From NCBI RefSeq assembly GCF_029873635.1, contig NC_080424.1:2025001-2089000 (forward strand): DNA of 64,000 nucleotides, read 5' to 3'. Position numbers and translations under genes: made by a program. Source of the DNA: Malania oleifera. Its lineage: Eukaryota; Streptophyta; Magnoliopsida; Santalales; Ximeniaceae. This document shows positions 24,359 through 36,307 of this stretch, one piece after another. The notes beneath the pieces were generated by a model. It did no database searches and was not told where the DNA came from. It was given only the letters and a program-made list of their open reading frames with translations. How positions within the stretch are numbered: the stretch's first letter is position 1; each line of letters opens with the position of its first letter.

Positions 24359-27300
24359 TGTTGGGCTTTTATGGAGCCTAGTTGCGTTAAATTTGGATGA
24401 TGACCTGACCTTTCTTTAATGAGAGATTTCTATCCCGACCTTTCATTGGGCCCGTTTTGTAGCCTATTCGGAACCCTGTGCGCAGCATATAAGATGATTA
24501 TTTTTTAGGTGATTAGGGTATGCGGTCACACTTCGCGAGAGAGCAAGAGGGAGAGTATTGTACCGCTGCACTCTCTGTATTTTCTTTTTGATAATAGTGA
24601 AATCCCTACAACTCCGTGGACGTAGGCAAAATTTCCAAACCACGTAAATACTGTCTTGTGCGTGTGATTGATTTTTCTTTGGCATGTATTCTTTCTCTAT
24701 TTTGTTTCTCGCAGGTTTTAGGAATTTGTTCTTAATTCCCAACAACTGGTATTAGAGTCTAGGGTTAGGTTCGAGTGGGAGCAATGGCAGAGAAAGCAGG
24801 AAAGGCGTTTGGAATAGAAAAAAGTTTGATGGCACAGACTTTGGATTCTGGAGGATGCAGATCGAGGATTATCACTATGGGAAGAAGTTACATCTGCCGC
24901 TTCTAGGAGAAAAACCTGCAACTATGAAGGACGAGGAATGGACTCTCCTTGACAGACAGGTACTGGGAGTTATAAGATTAACTCTGTCTAGGTTTGTTGC
25001 ACACAACGTTGTAAAGGAGAAGATTACAGTAGATCTGATAAAGGCTTTGTCCGGTATGTATGAAAAATCGTCAGCAAATAACAAGGTACATCTGATGAAG
25101 AAATTGTTTAATTTGAAGATGGCAGAGAATGTATCAGTAACACAACATCTGAATGAGTTTAATACTATCACAAATCAATTATCATCTGTAGAAATTGATT
25201 TTGATGACGAGATCCATGCATTAATCGTTTTGGCTTTGTTTCCAAATAGTTGGGAGGCAATGAGGATGGCAGTAAGCAACTCTATAGGAAAAGAAAAATT
25301 GAAGTATAATGATATACGGGATTTAATTCTGGCTGAGGAGATTCGTAGAAGAGCTGTGGGTGAAACCTCAGGATCTAGTTCTGTCCTAAACCTTAAGACA
25401 AGAGGCAGAGGTAATGACCGAAATTCAGATTGGGGTAGATCAAAATCTAGAAACTATAATCGAAACAGAAGTAAATCTCGATCTGGCCAAAAGGGATAAT
25501 GCTGGAACTGCGGGAAAACGGGTCACTTTAGGAGACAATGCAAAAGCCTTAAGAAGAAGAATGAGGATGATTCTACTAATGTTGTAACAGAAGAGGTACA
25601 TGATGCACTACTTCTTGCAGTAGACAGTCCACTTGATGATTAAGTTTTGGACTAAGGAGCTTTGTTTTATACCACTTCACACCATGAAATCATATAGAAC
25701 TATGTAGCAGGAGATTTTGGTAAGGTGTATTTGGCTGATGGTACAACCTTGGATGTTGTGGGTATGGGAAACGTCTGGATGTCGTTGCCCAATGGGTCTA
25801 TTTGGTTTCTGGGGAAGGTACGACATATTGCTGACCTAAGACGGAATTTGATTTTTTTCGGACAACTTGATGATGAAGGGCATGCAATGTTGTTTGCTGG
25901 TGGCACTTGGAAGGTTACAAAGGGAGCAAGAGTATTGGATCGTGGAAATAAATCTAGTGCTCTATACATTACCTCAAGTCCAAGAGACACAATTGCAGTT
26001 GCTGAAGTAAGTACTGATACAAGCTTATGACACCGCAGACTTGGTTACATGAGTGAGAAAAGGATGAAAATGCTGCTGTCAAAAAGGAAACTACTAGAAT
26101 TGAAGTCTGTTGATATTGACTTGTGTGAAAGCTGCATCTTAGGAAAGTAGAAAAGGGTGAGTTTCTTGAAAAATGGTAGAACACCGAAGGTTGAAAAATT
26201 GGAGTTTAGTGCACATAGATTTGTGGGGATCCCTTGGAGGTTCAAGGTATTACGTTACTTTCATTGATGACTCAACCAGAAAGGTATGAGTTTATTTTCT
26301 AAAAAATAAATATGATGTATTTGAAACCTTTAAGAAGTGGAAGGCTATGGTTGAGACAGAGACAAGTTTGAAAGTAAAGTGTTTGAGGTCGGACAATGGA
26401 GGAGAATACATAGATGGAGGGTTTAGAGAGTATTGTGCTGCACATGGAATCAGAATGGAAAAGACCATTCCTAGGACACCACAACAGAATGGTGTGGCTG
26501 AGCGCATGAACAGAACTCTTAATGAGCATGCTAGGAGTATGAGGTTGCATGCTGGACTACCAAAAATTTTCTGGGTTGATGCTGTTAGTACTGCAGCTTA
26601 TCTGATAAACTGAGGACCTTCAGTTTCCATGTAGTTCAGACTTCTTGAAGAGGTTTGGAGCGATAAAGAGGTAAAGTTTTCTCACTTAAAAGTTTTTGGT
26701 TGTGTTTCTTATGTTCATATTGATTCTGATGCTCATAGTAAATTTGATGTAAAGTCCAAAATATGCTATTTCATTTGCTATGGTGATGAGAAATTTAGCT
26801 ATCGATTTTGGGATGAACAAAATAGGAAAATCATTAGAAGTAGAAATGTGATATTTAATGAACAGGTTATGTACAAGGATAGGTCAACTGTAGTGTTAAA
26901 TGTCACAGCGATAGATCAGAAGAAATCTGAGTTTGTTAACTTAGATGAGTTGACTGAAAGTACTGTCCAGGAAAGGGGTGAAGATGATAAGGAGAATATA
27001 GAATCACAGGCAAATTAGATTACAGCTGTAGCTGCGGTCCATAGATCTTCCAGGACCATTAGACCTCCACAGCGTTGTAGGATGAAATTTCAAGCAAGTG
27101 GGAGTTAGCCATGAAGGATGAGATGGATTCCTTATTAGGGAATCAGACATGGGAACTGACTAAATTACCAGTAGGGAAGAAGGCTTTACATAACAAGTGG
27201 GTATATAGAATAAAGAACGAACATGATGGTACCAAACGCTACAAAGCCAGATTAGTTGTGAAAGGGTTCCAGCAAAAGGAGGACATTGACTTCACAAGAA

Positions 27301-27405
27301 TATTTTCTGCAGTTATGAAGATGTTGACAATTAGACTGATACTGGGAATGGTGGCTGCAGAAAATCTACATCTTGAGCAGTTAGATGTGAAAACGACATT
27401 CCTTA
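24359..27405 (+). mobile_element. Ty1/copia element, 5' two thirds (Tork/Tnt1-like)
   Basis: The 5' LTR is 24359-24744 (TGTTGGGC...TTCCCAACA), followed by the primer-binding site TGGTATTAGAGTC at 24747. Then come gag (from 24784, zinc knuckle CWNCGKTGHFRRQC near 25503), a protease region, integrase (about 26033-26612, with SDNGGEY and TPQQNGVAERMNRTLNEH) and the start of reverse transcriptase (about 27100-27405). The element is cut off within reverse transcriptase by an LTR at 27406; its 3' part is not in the window. It carries several breaks and is a fossil. A solo LTR of the same family is at 33203-33625 in the opposite orientation. Confidence 0.88.
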
Positions 27406-28620
27406 TGTAACGACATGCTTAATTTATCATAAATGAAGCATAAATATTAACAATATCAACCCGAACCAGTGGGTAACGGGGACACCTGTCAATCACAGCG
27501 GAAACCTAAGTAGCAGTAAACATAAAAATCTCAAATGTCCAACCATAAAACATAATACCAGAAACATAATACCAGAGTTATCTACATTCCCAAAATACTG
27601 TATCTATTTACATTCCTCCAAAATATTTCAAAATACATCTTGGACCCTATAATCAAAACAATTCTGGTCCTAGTACACTACTTACTCTCTAACGGGGTAG
27701 CTTAGTATACTCAACGGCGGTCACGACCTGCCGGTCACTCGGGGTCTCCTGAAAAATATATTAAGTTTGGGGGTGAGACACTCTTCAGTAAGGGAAAATA
27801 AACTAAATACAGCTGTGTGGTAACATGAACATTTAATGCAATTATACATATACAGTACATTTCATATTTTCGTAAACGTTCATCATGTCATACTGAGTAA
27901 TCACATGCTTTCATATTTTCTAATAAGTCATATCGTACATAAAACATCTGTTATAACTGATAATACTGAAAACATACCTAGGATGAATAGCTAGCTAATG
28001 TCATGTATTACCCCCCATGACAGGTTGTGCAGCCTGAAGGCGGGACCCGATAATGGCTGGCCGACCACTGTCGAGTCAAATATGTTTGTAAGTACGATGA
28101 GCCCCCCACACCCTGGTCTGGATTGCCAAGTGGACATCTACAACTCTACATTGAAAGCCACACTGACTATCCATCTCCCACCCCCTCGTGGGGTGGTTAG
28201 CACAAGTCTGAACATAGATATCTGATCTATAAATAGTTACGGTACCGAGCTCCTGAACTAAACTGAACTAACATCCGGATTCTGATAACATATATTACAT
28301 AATCATATAACATCTTTCATAATTGCATAAATGTGGCCTTGCGCCAAATATTTCATATATCACGGCCTTACGCCAAATATTTCATAAATTACGGCTTTGC
28401 GCCAAACATATCATAAATTACGGCCTTGCGTTGAACATATCATAAATTACGGCCTTGCGCCGAGCATATCATAATATCATTCTGAAAATAAATCATTTAT
28501 CATGTATTTCAACATTGTAATGTATAGTACTCTTTTATAATTTCTCAAAACATATCCCATTCGTACATTTATCATATCATGACATTCTTCCATGTAAAAT
28601 AATATTCATGTCACACATTT
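27406..28620 (-). mobile_element. LTR, left part, inserted in the copia element
   Basis: Begins TGTAACGACATGC at 27406 inside copia reverse transcriptase. It shares with the 7077-9152 and 60394-62421 LTRs the blocks 'gggtaacggggacacctgtc', 'agcggaaacctaag' and the GCC-UUCA-GGC variant of the conserved hairpin (28032-28041). A minisatellite of about five 29-bp units on 'acggccttgcgcc' is at about 28330-28480. It is cut at 28620 by the next LTR, and its right part is missing. Confidence 0.75.
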
Positions 28621-28635
28621 TGTGACGACCTGCTT

Positions 28636-28658
28636 TGTAACGTCCTTAAAATTCATAC

Positions 28659-28698
<40 letters not shown>

Positions 28699-29808
28699 AT
28701 ATCCAAACCTATGCAGCGAAAACACATATCATGCAACATTTACATATTTACTATGCAATACCAGCATCCTGTATATACAGACTATAGCCAAACAAAGATA
28801 CCCCTCCAGCATCATCTACTCAAAAATACACAATTCTGTCAAAAACTCACCCTATAACCAGCGTAATCAAACTACTCTCTATCCGCAAGCATAATCTGCT
28901 TGCCTCACTGGCTCACCTGAAAAATATTAAAGTAATGGGGTGAGTCAACGTTCAGTAAGTGGAAATATGCTATTACTAGTGTATGGAAACTAAGTTAAAA
29001 GTACTTTTAAATAGTAACTGAACTGTAATGAAATAAATGATCTATAAAGCATGTCTTTCTTTCATAATTTAAAATATACTATATCGTCTGTATTTTCTAC
29101 TTTTCATACTGATAATACCATACCATACTTATCATATACTGTAAAACTGTATACATATACATAACTGTGTTTTATCCCTAGGACTCTGTATGTCATGATT
29201 TGACCCCTCATGAAAGGATTGTGCGGCCCGTAGGCGGGACTTCATCTGGTCAGTCCTCCAGATAAGTCAATATACTCTACACTACCTCAACCCGGCCAAA
29301 CTGCATCCTCTCCTAAGGGCGGGATTGGCTGCTACGTCGTTTAACCGGCCCCCTCTACCCAGTGTACTAGGAAGCTGCATCCTCTCCGAGCACAGTTAGA
29401 CGGTACCCACACACTATCTGAGATATGTTGTTGCACTCTATCTGTATATAGCAACGGTACCGTGCTCTGTAAACTGTATCTATCTGTAATTTTTTCACAG
29501 GAATCTGATACTATATACATATATACATATATACATATATACTCTTTTACTGTTTTCGCCATGTTTCCAAAATTATCATAATGTTATCTTTCTGTACTGT
29601 AAATATTGTAATCTCTGTATACTGTATCGGTAACATCTTGATGCTACCTCTGTATATCTATCTATATACTCTGTTTATTTACTCTGTATGTTATGGTAAT
29701 AGGAAACATGACATACTAAATACTGTAATCTCTGTATCTTTGTCTGTATACTCTATATATACGGTTTTGTATAAAACTGTGATATAATATTGATTTGAAT
29801 AAAACTGT

Positions 29809-29857
<49 letters not shown>

Positions 29858-30822
29858 TATTTCATGGAACTACTCATATAAAAACTGTATATGTATGTAA
29901 ATTTCTCTGTATCATCGCTGTGGACATATATCTATATCTGTATATTCAGTATAGTATGATACATTATAAAAACTGTATACATTTCATCACATAAAAAACT
30001 ACTCAGGCCACACAAATATTTAAACTCATATTCTGTAAATACTATATAATAAACTGGTATAAATATATATCTATGAAATCTCTGATAGCATTATGGAAAT
30101 TTCTAGCATAGCATATTTCCCTTTCCTTAACTTTGAAAAGCCCCTATAAAATTCTGGTTTTATACCCGCAGGGTTCCTAACTCAATATCCCGAAAACACA
30201 ATCCCCCAGAACAAAATATCAGTATTTTCTTACCTACAACATTTCTCATAACTGAGGGAAAGACAAATATTGAATAAAATGTCTTACCCTGAAATTGGGA
30301 CGAAATCCAACCCAACTTTTCCAGCGATCAGCTCCGGTAGGCTTACACAGAATCTCGCTAGGAGTGTCATGGTAGCCTCAGATCTTCAATCCGGCGAGAA
30401 ACAGGCCCAGAAACGAAGAGAGAAGTGAAAGAGAGTCGTAGAGAGAGAGGGGCGCGGATAAGTGATAAAAATCCGAGTTTTCCCCTTATATACTACGACC
30501 TTCGTTGACGAGACACGTCATCTCGTGGACGAATCTTTCAATAAATTCATCGACGAATCCCTGTATTCGTCGACAAATTTTAGGCTGCCCCATAACCCCT
30601 CTTGGTATTTTCTCGTCGACGAGTTTCCTTATGTACTCATTGACGAAGCCCTGTATTCGTCGATGAGTTCTAGCAATTCCTTGAAATTATTATTATTATT
30701 CCCAACTATTATTATCTCCAAAATGCGATATCGTCGACGAAGTCTACTGCCTCCTTCTATTCCTGTTTCCACTTTTCCTCTCTCTTTAATATTTAAATAT
30801 CTGTATTTTCTAGGTCGTTACA
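28636..30822 (-). mobile_element. Solo LTR, third nest level, TSD TGCTT
   Basis: TGTAACGTCC at 28636 to GGTCGTTACA at 30822, flanked by exact TGCTT duplications at 28631-28635 and 30823-30827. Length is about 2.19 kb. On the minus strand: palindrome array (30486-30745), TATA-like TATAAGG near 30483, GTAAG sites, hairpin GCC-UACG-GGC (29226-29235), and a CAG acceptor-like block near 28918. TA microsatellites are at about 28662-28697 and 29816-29853. A clean solo LTR and the youngest layer of this nest. Confidence 0.88.
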
Positions 30823-31799
30823 TGCTTAATTTCCATATTTTTTTTTTATAAAATCAACAGCATAAATCTCGGCAGATCATAATCCACTTGGACCTGTGGG
30901 TACTAGGGATACATCAGAACATATAGCAGAAGCTTAAGCAGCAAGAAATACACAATCATATACATCTCATTATATCATTCATCACAATACCAGAGTTACT
31001 ACAATCACTGTATATATATATACAACACTCAGCCCAAAAAGATGTCTTAGGGCCAATTCCACAAAATACATCTGACCCTATCAAAATACTTACCCTTCTA
31101 GAAGGGTAGATTTACAGCTCTAGATCAGCGAGGCTTTTCTCGCTCTCCTATCTGGGGTTCCTGAAAAGTTTATAAAATTTTGGGGTAAGACACCTCTCAG
31201 TAAGGAAAATAAACTAATACCAGTGTGTGACAACATGAATATTCCGTGTTATACGTATACCATATAAAACATAATCAGTAACTGTTATATCAAATCTGGG
31301 AAAACATATATATCATCAAAACATGGCAGAACATACTGTATTTTCATAAACATATTTCATCTCATATCATAATAATACAACAACATTCCTAGTAGGTTAG
31401 TTGGCTGTTGTCATGTATTACCCCCACATGACTGGGTTGTGTGGCCCGAAGGCGGGACCTGACAATGGTTGGCCGACCACTGCCAAGTCAAAAGTACAGT
31501 CTGTAAGTCTAATGGGTCTGCCAGACCTGGTCCGTACACCAGAGGCGCTCACACACTTCTTATAAACCACATCGACCATCCAAACTCACACCACTCCGTA
31601 CAGCGGCGTTAACACAAATATCATAATCACGAAAACCATGGACACATAGCAATGGTACCGTGCAAGTGCTAGCCTAGACCAAGCCAACTAGGTTCTGATA
31701 TCATATAACATATACTGAAACTGTGATACATGGATATCTCATATCATTAATTATCAGATCAATCATATCATTTAGCATATTTACATATATCATGATAAA

Positions 31800-32025
31800 T
31801 CATCGGCCCATACGCCGGTATTACACATTTTATCATAGTTCGGCTCGTACGCCGGCAAATCACATCCATAGCTCGGCCTGTACGCCGACAAACATATCCA
31901 TAACTCAGCCCGTACAATGAAAAATCATAGCACAGCTTGTACGCTGACAGATCATACACATAGCACAGCCCGCACACCGGCAAATATATAAAAATCTCGG
32001 CCTGTACGCTGATTTTCCATTATAA
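31800..32025. repeat. CGGCCYGTACGCCG minisatellite in LTR
   Basis: About seven degenerate units of about 31 bp built on 'cggcccgtacgccggcaaatcata'. Each has a CGGC...GCCG inverted core. It occupies the same place as differently spelled minisatellites in sister LTRs. Confidence 0.85.
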
Positions 32026-32359
32026 AAATCCGTATTATAATTACATTTACAGAAAACAGTATTTCATAACATTTTATACTCATGCCACACTAACAGTTTT
32101 TTCATATGTTTAACATATCATCACTTTCAACAGTATTTTCTCAAATAATCAATCATATATATGAACATATTTACTTTTCTGAAATCAAATGTTATATATA
32201 CATATATTTTCTCAAAAAGAACAAGTTTAGTTTATCCTGATTTCTGAAAAACTCTTAAGAAAATTTGTCCCGCACTCGTAGGGTTTTTCGTTCAACACCT
32301 TGAAAACAAAATTTTTCAGAACTAAAGTTTAGAATTTCTACGCGTATATCACTTCCTTC

Positions 32360-32480
32360 AGCAAGGTGGATGAATGAGTTATTGCCACCATAATAATTAT
32401 AAGCTGCCCACATGACCTATATTGGTGGATGATGAAATTTAATTAATAATTGAACTCTTCCTACATGTATACCTCTCCAT
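32360..32480 (-). pseudogene. Duplicated peroxidase 5' end (promoter and first codons)
   Basis: Second copy of the peroxidase start. On the minus strand it reads ATGTGGGCAGCTTATAATTA (MWAAYNYYGGNNS...), about 16 codons matching [13 protein letters not shown] of the intact gene, plus upstream sequence to 'aattgaactcttcctac'. The rest of the peroxidase is absent; an LTR adjoins at 32359. This copy lacks the copia insertion and also lacks about 50 bp next to it (24225-24275). It is a fragment from a local duplication. Confidence 0.8.
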
Positions 32481-33202
32481 TATAATGGATAACTGCACAG
32501 TAACCTGATAACTGCTGTTGCAGCGCGCAATAAATTAACTTTTGGACGACGCGGGCGGACGCAGGCACAAGTTAAAATAATTAAATGGTCGTGCTCCATA
32601 TGTAGGCTGCGTCGATCGGCAATATAATAAATAATTGGAGAGAGAAGCGAGAAGAAGGCAAGGGGGCATAGCTGGCAGTAGGGACAGTGGTTGGATTATA
32701 GTTGCATAAAGGGGGTGAGAAAGTGGGTTTCATGGAAGGACCAAAAATGGTGTCATCTTGTGATGATTAGTGTGTCTCATCTAGGACTCTTTGTTTTTTC
32801 AATTGGAATGCGTAAAATTGGCATACGGGTTGACCGACGCTTGACAGTCGTGCTAGCTGTTGCCTGCGAAACAAATTTGTATGAAGGGGCCGGGAAAGCT
32901 ATTGACAATTGACTCTGTACGTCCTACTTGTCGCTAATGGGCGACTTATATTACGAAACAATTATTCGCGTCAGGGGCAAAATTTTGTATGAACGGGCCA
33001 GGAAAGCTAGATAGGTACAATTCATGTTCAACTTGTTACGTACAAGAGATAAAGTATATGCGATGTAAAATATTAGAATTTCTAAATATTGATAGAAGAA
33101 AAGAAGCAGGCCGACATTTAGGTATGCAAAATTTGTACAATTTATCTATTACCAAATGTTAAAAGCAAAAGCTTCTTCAATTATTTGATGATGAAAGTTA
33201 TA
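32481..33202. other. Intergenic host DNA with a spaced direct repeat
   Basis: No convincing gene. A repeated block 'ttgtatgaa(g/c)gggcc(g/a)ggaaagcta' followed by 'gtac' occurs at about 32874-32900 and 32987-33013. Short GC-richer stretches near 32545-32620 suggest old promoter DNA of the peroxidase copy. Confidence 0.5.
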
Positions 33203-33625
33203 TGTTGGGAATTAAGAACAAATTTTTAAAATCTATGAGAAAAAAAGTTAAAAAAAAAAAGAATACATGTCGAAGAAAAATCAATCACATGCACAAAACA
33301 GTATTTACGTGGTTCGATAATTTCACCTACGTTCAGAGAATTATAGGGATTTCACTATTATCAGGAAGAAAATACAGAAAGTACGACAGTATAATGCTCT
33401 CCCTCTCGCTCTCTCGTTAAGTGCGACCGCATAACCCTAATCATAAAAACAAAATCATTTTATATACTACGCACAGGGTTCCGAATGGGCTACAAGACGA
33501 GCCCAAAAATTTTTCAGCCCAAACTTTTGCTCCATGGACTAAGTCTTAGGATAAGAATCTCTCATTAAAGAAAAGACGGATCATCATCCAAATTTAATGT
33601 AATTAGGCTCCACAAAAGCCCAATA
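33203..33625 (-). mobile_element. Solo copia LTR, TSD TTATA
   Basis: TGTTGGGAATTAAG at 33203 to AAAGCCCAATA at 33625 is the reverse complement of the 24359-24744 LTR type. It is flanked by exact TTATA copies (33198-33202 and 33626-33630). At 423 bp it is somewhat longer than the 386-bp relative, with no internal region. Confidence 0.88.
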
Positions 33626-34984
33626 TTATAGTATTCATGCATGCTGTTATGAAATAAATAAATAAATAAATTAGAGTACCTTTTTACTTTTGGTTTCTCA
33701 TTTAAGAATTCCTTTCATTAGTTATAAGAATAATGTAATTAAGCTAATGCTGACTAGCATAATTTTCATCTGAAGGATACTACAAACCCATTTTACGTGC
33801 AATGAACAAAAAATTTTATTTTTATTTATTCTTTATAGGTATCGCCCATCAATCTATCAAACTTTTTTCTCTGGTTTGCTATTACCCAGTGTTAAAATAT
33901 GTTCCACATGAAAGGGTAATATGGACATTATTTGGACTTAATGAAATCAAGTGGTTATTGGATTTGAAAAAGAGATGTACGGTTACTTAATTAGTGAGAA
34001 ATCATAGGGTAAGTTATTTTCTTATACTTAATTAGTGAGAAATAATAACGGAAGTTAAGTTCATAATATTGCAAAAAATAATAATAATAATCTATAAATA
34101 ATTATTTTAAAGAAGGTAGGAGAAATTTTTCATGATTTTGAAATCACGTTCAATCTGTAGTAGACATGACAAAATTGATAAAAAATCGTCAACGCGAGTT
34201 GAATATTCAACCCTTTTAAATTAATTCATAATAAATCCGCATGTTAAATGAGATGGATATGATTTACAAATTTTTCATCCACTTCTAGCTAAATGGTTCG
34301 ATTAGCATATATTAGGTTTTAATAGATTTTTGCAAATTCGTTAACAATTATTGATAAAAATCATAGGTAGTTCTATTTCATATGCTCATGCTTATCGGGC
34401 ATTCGCCTAACCAGCATAAGTTAAATTGGTCAAGGTCTAATCTCATACTCTCAACTCTCACACTACTATTTGTGCCTTTAAATCGATTCCAGCGCCCTCA
34501 TCAAAGTCAATTCCAAATGTCCAATTGTTGTAATCAAAACAAAAGTCCTAAATTCATGATCTAAAAATAAAAATATATATAACTTTGTGAGTTGTTATTT
34601 AAATGTTTAACAATTTGTCAAGTTATAATTTCAAAAAACAACTTCAATCATTATGCTATAAAATAAATTGTTTGTTGCATAAAAAAATTATACTTAAAAT
34701 ATAAGAGATGTATTATTTAATCATCCGCCGCCCATTACCTAATCGAATCGGATATCAATTGTAGGTTCTTCGTTCAAAAATTTGCCTATCATTCAACTTG
34801 ATCCGTTTTGACAGGTCTCATATGTAGAGTGGAATATTGTGAATTATGAGTATGAAAAAAATTAAATGATAAATTTGATTTAATTTCAATTAATTTCATT
34901 TGTCCTTGAGTATTATAATGTAAAACTTGAGAATGAAAATTTCTTCCTCATCTCAAAGGGCTGCCCTTTTCTTTTCCCTTTTTT
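33626..34984. other. AT-rich intergenic DNA, nothing recognisable
   Basis: About 1.36 kb without a supportable gene, RNA or repeat beyond short A/T runs (AATA at about 33654-33672, AAT at about 34077-34092). Small open frames here lack coding features. Confidence 0.5.
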
Positions 34985-35620
34985 TTTCTCTGTGACACTG
35001 AACTATATAGTTTTGATTTGATAGTTTACTGGGGGTAGGAAGGAGAGACAATGGGCTGAGTCAGCAGGGCCCAAGGTATTCCTAATGCATTAGCCCATTT
35101 TGAGAAGTACGGCCAATTTTATGAACATGCTTTTTCTTGGACTTTCCTGTAAAATTGATGGATACTTTGCGGGCTATTGAAGCCTAGGCCCACTGTTGGG
35201 ATTCTCATGGTAGTCTTCAGCAAAGGCTCAAAGCCCACCTCCGCAAGGCTGGAGGAGATCCAGCGTCGTCCGAGATTCAACTGAAGCGGCTACAGCGGCA
35301 GCCACAGCAGAGTTCTGGCGGAGTTGCGGAGGTAGTTCTGGCGGTGAGATAGAGAGAGAGTTGAACGACAGCCAAGCTGGAGTCCGACAGAGTTACAGAG
35401 GGAGTTCTGACGGAGGTAGTCGCTTGATTCCTGGCGAGCCCAACCCAACGTATCATCCCCTTAATTTCTCCGCGAAACGTAATTTCGTTGGCGAAATTTT
35501 GATGCTTGTTTAGAAAGCTACTCTCCAACGGAGAAATGTTTCCAAATTTTAATTTTGATGTTAAAAAGTTTCCAAAACTTGTTTTCCAAAATTTAATTTC
35601 CATATTTCTTCCTCAACCGC
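34985..35620 (+). other. Promoter/5' UTR-like block, copy 1
   Basis: Shares with 43005-43445 a colinear set of blocks: 'ggagagaca', 'agggcccaag', 'gatggatactttg', 'ggaggagatcca', 'gccacagcag' and 'accctccaacgg'-like. Three GGCCCA-type motifs lie near 35070-35190. The two copies do not preserve one reading frame, so this is more likely promoter plus leader than coding. Copy 1 joins a copia remnant at about 35630 and has no gene after it. Confidence 0.55.
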
Positions 35621-36307
35621 CCTGCACAGAAAGGAAATTAAATACCTGCTTCATGGCCATGGTACATGGGAACTGGTTACCACTAAATAACTGTAAATTA
35701 GTAGTTCCAAATGGCTATTTCGTGTAAAACTTAAAGTTGATGCGTGAGACTTGTCTCTACAGGTTATAATCAACGTTAGACCTTCAGTCTTGTTGTGAAT
35801 CCTGCTACTATTAGAACTGTTTTGACAGTTGCTGTGATGCAGGGATGGCCTTTGAGACAACTCCTTGTCAACAATGCATTTTTACATGGACAGTTGACCG
35901 AAACATTCTATATGATGCAACCCGTGGGATTCAAAGATGCCTTGAAACCTGCTAATCATGTTTGCATGTTAAATAATGTCATCTATGGAGCAGGCTGCTC
36001 GAGCCTGGTACTCGGACTAAAAATGACAATCATGAATCTTGGTTTTCAAAATTTGAAAGTGGACTCCTCTTTGTTTGTATATCACCAATATTCTATTTTG
36101 TGCTATTTATTGGTATGTGTGGATGATCTAGTTATCACTGGCAGTGACATGAACTTTGTGTCTTATATCATTGAACAATTTCTGTAATGATCTCAAAAAT
36201 ATATATATGATGAAAGTAATAAAAATGATCATTAAGTTAATATCAATATAGAGGTGTTTTTTTTATAAGATCCTTGATTTCATATTTGATGTTTAAGAAA
36301 GACCTTT

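Larger units (their letters stand above)
28621..32359 (-). mobile_element. LTR, second nest level, right end lost
   Basis: Begins TGTGACGACC at 28621, is split almost at once by the solo LTR 28636-30822, and resumes at 30828 with 'aatttccatattt'. It has the hairpin GCC-UUCG-GGC (31444-31453) and its own minisatellite at 31800-32025. It ends abruptly at about 32359, where a peroxidase-like sequence starts, so its palindrome array and right terminus are missing. Confidence 0.7.

Noticed and set aside
35277-35603. 108-residue minus-strand frame in the promoter-like block
   Set aside because: The second copy of the block (43005-43445) does not preserve this frame, so it is chance.
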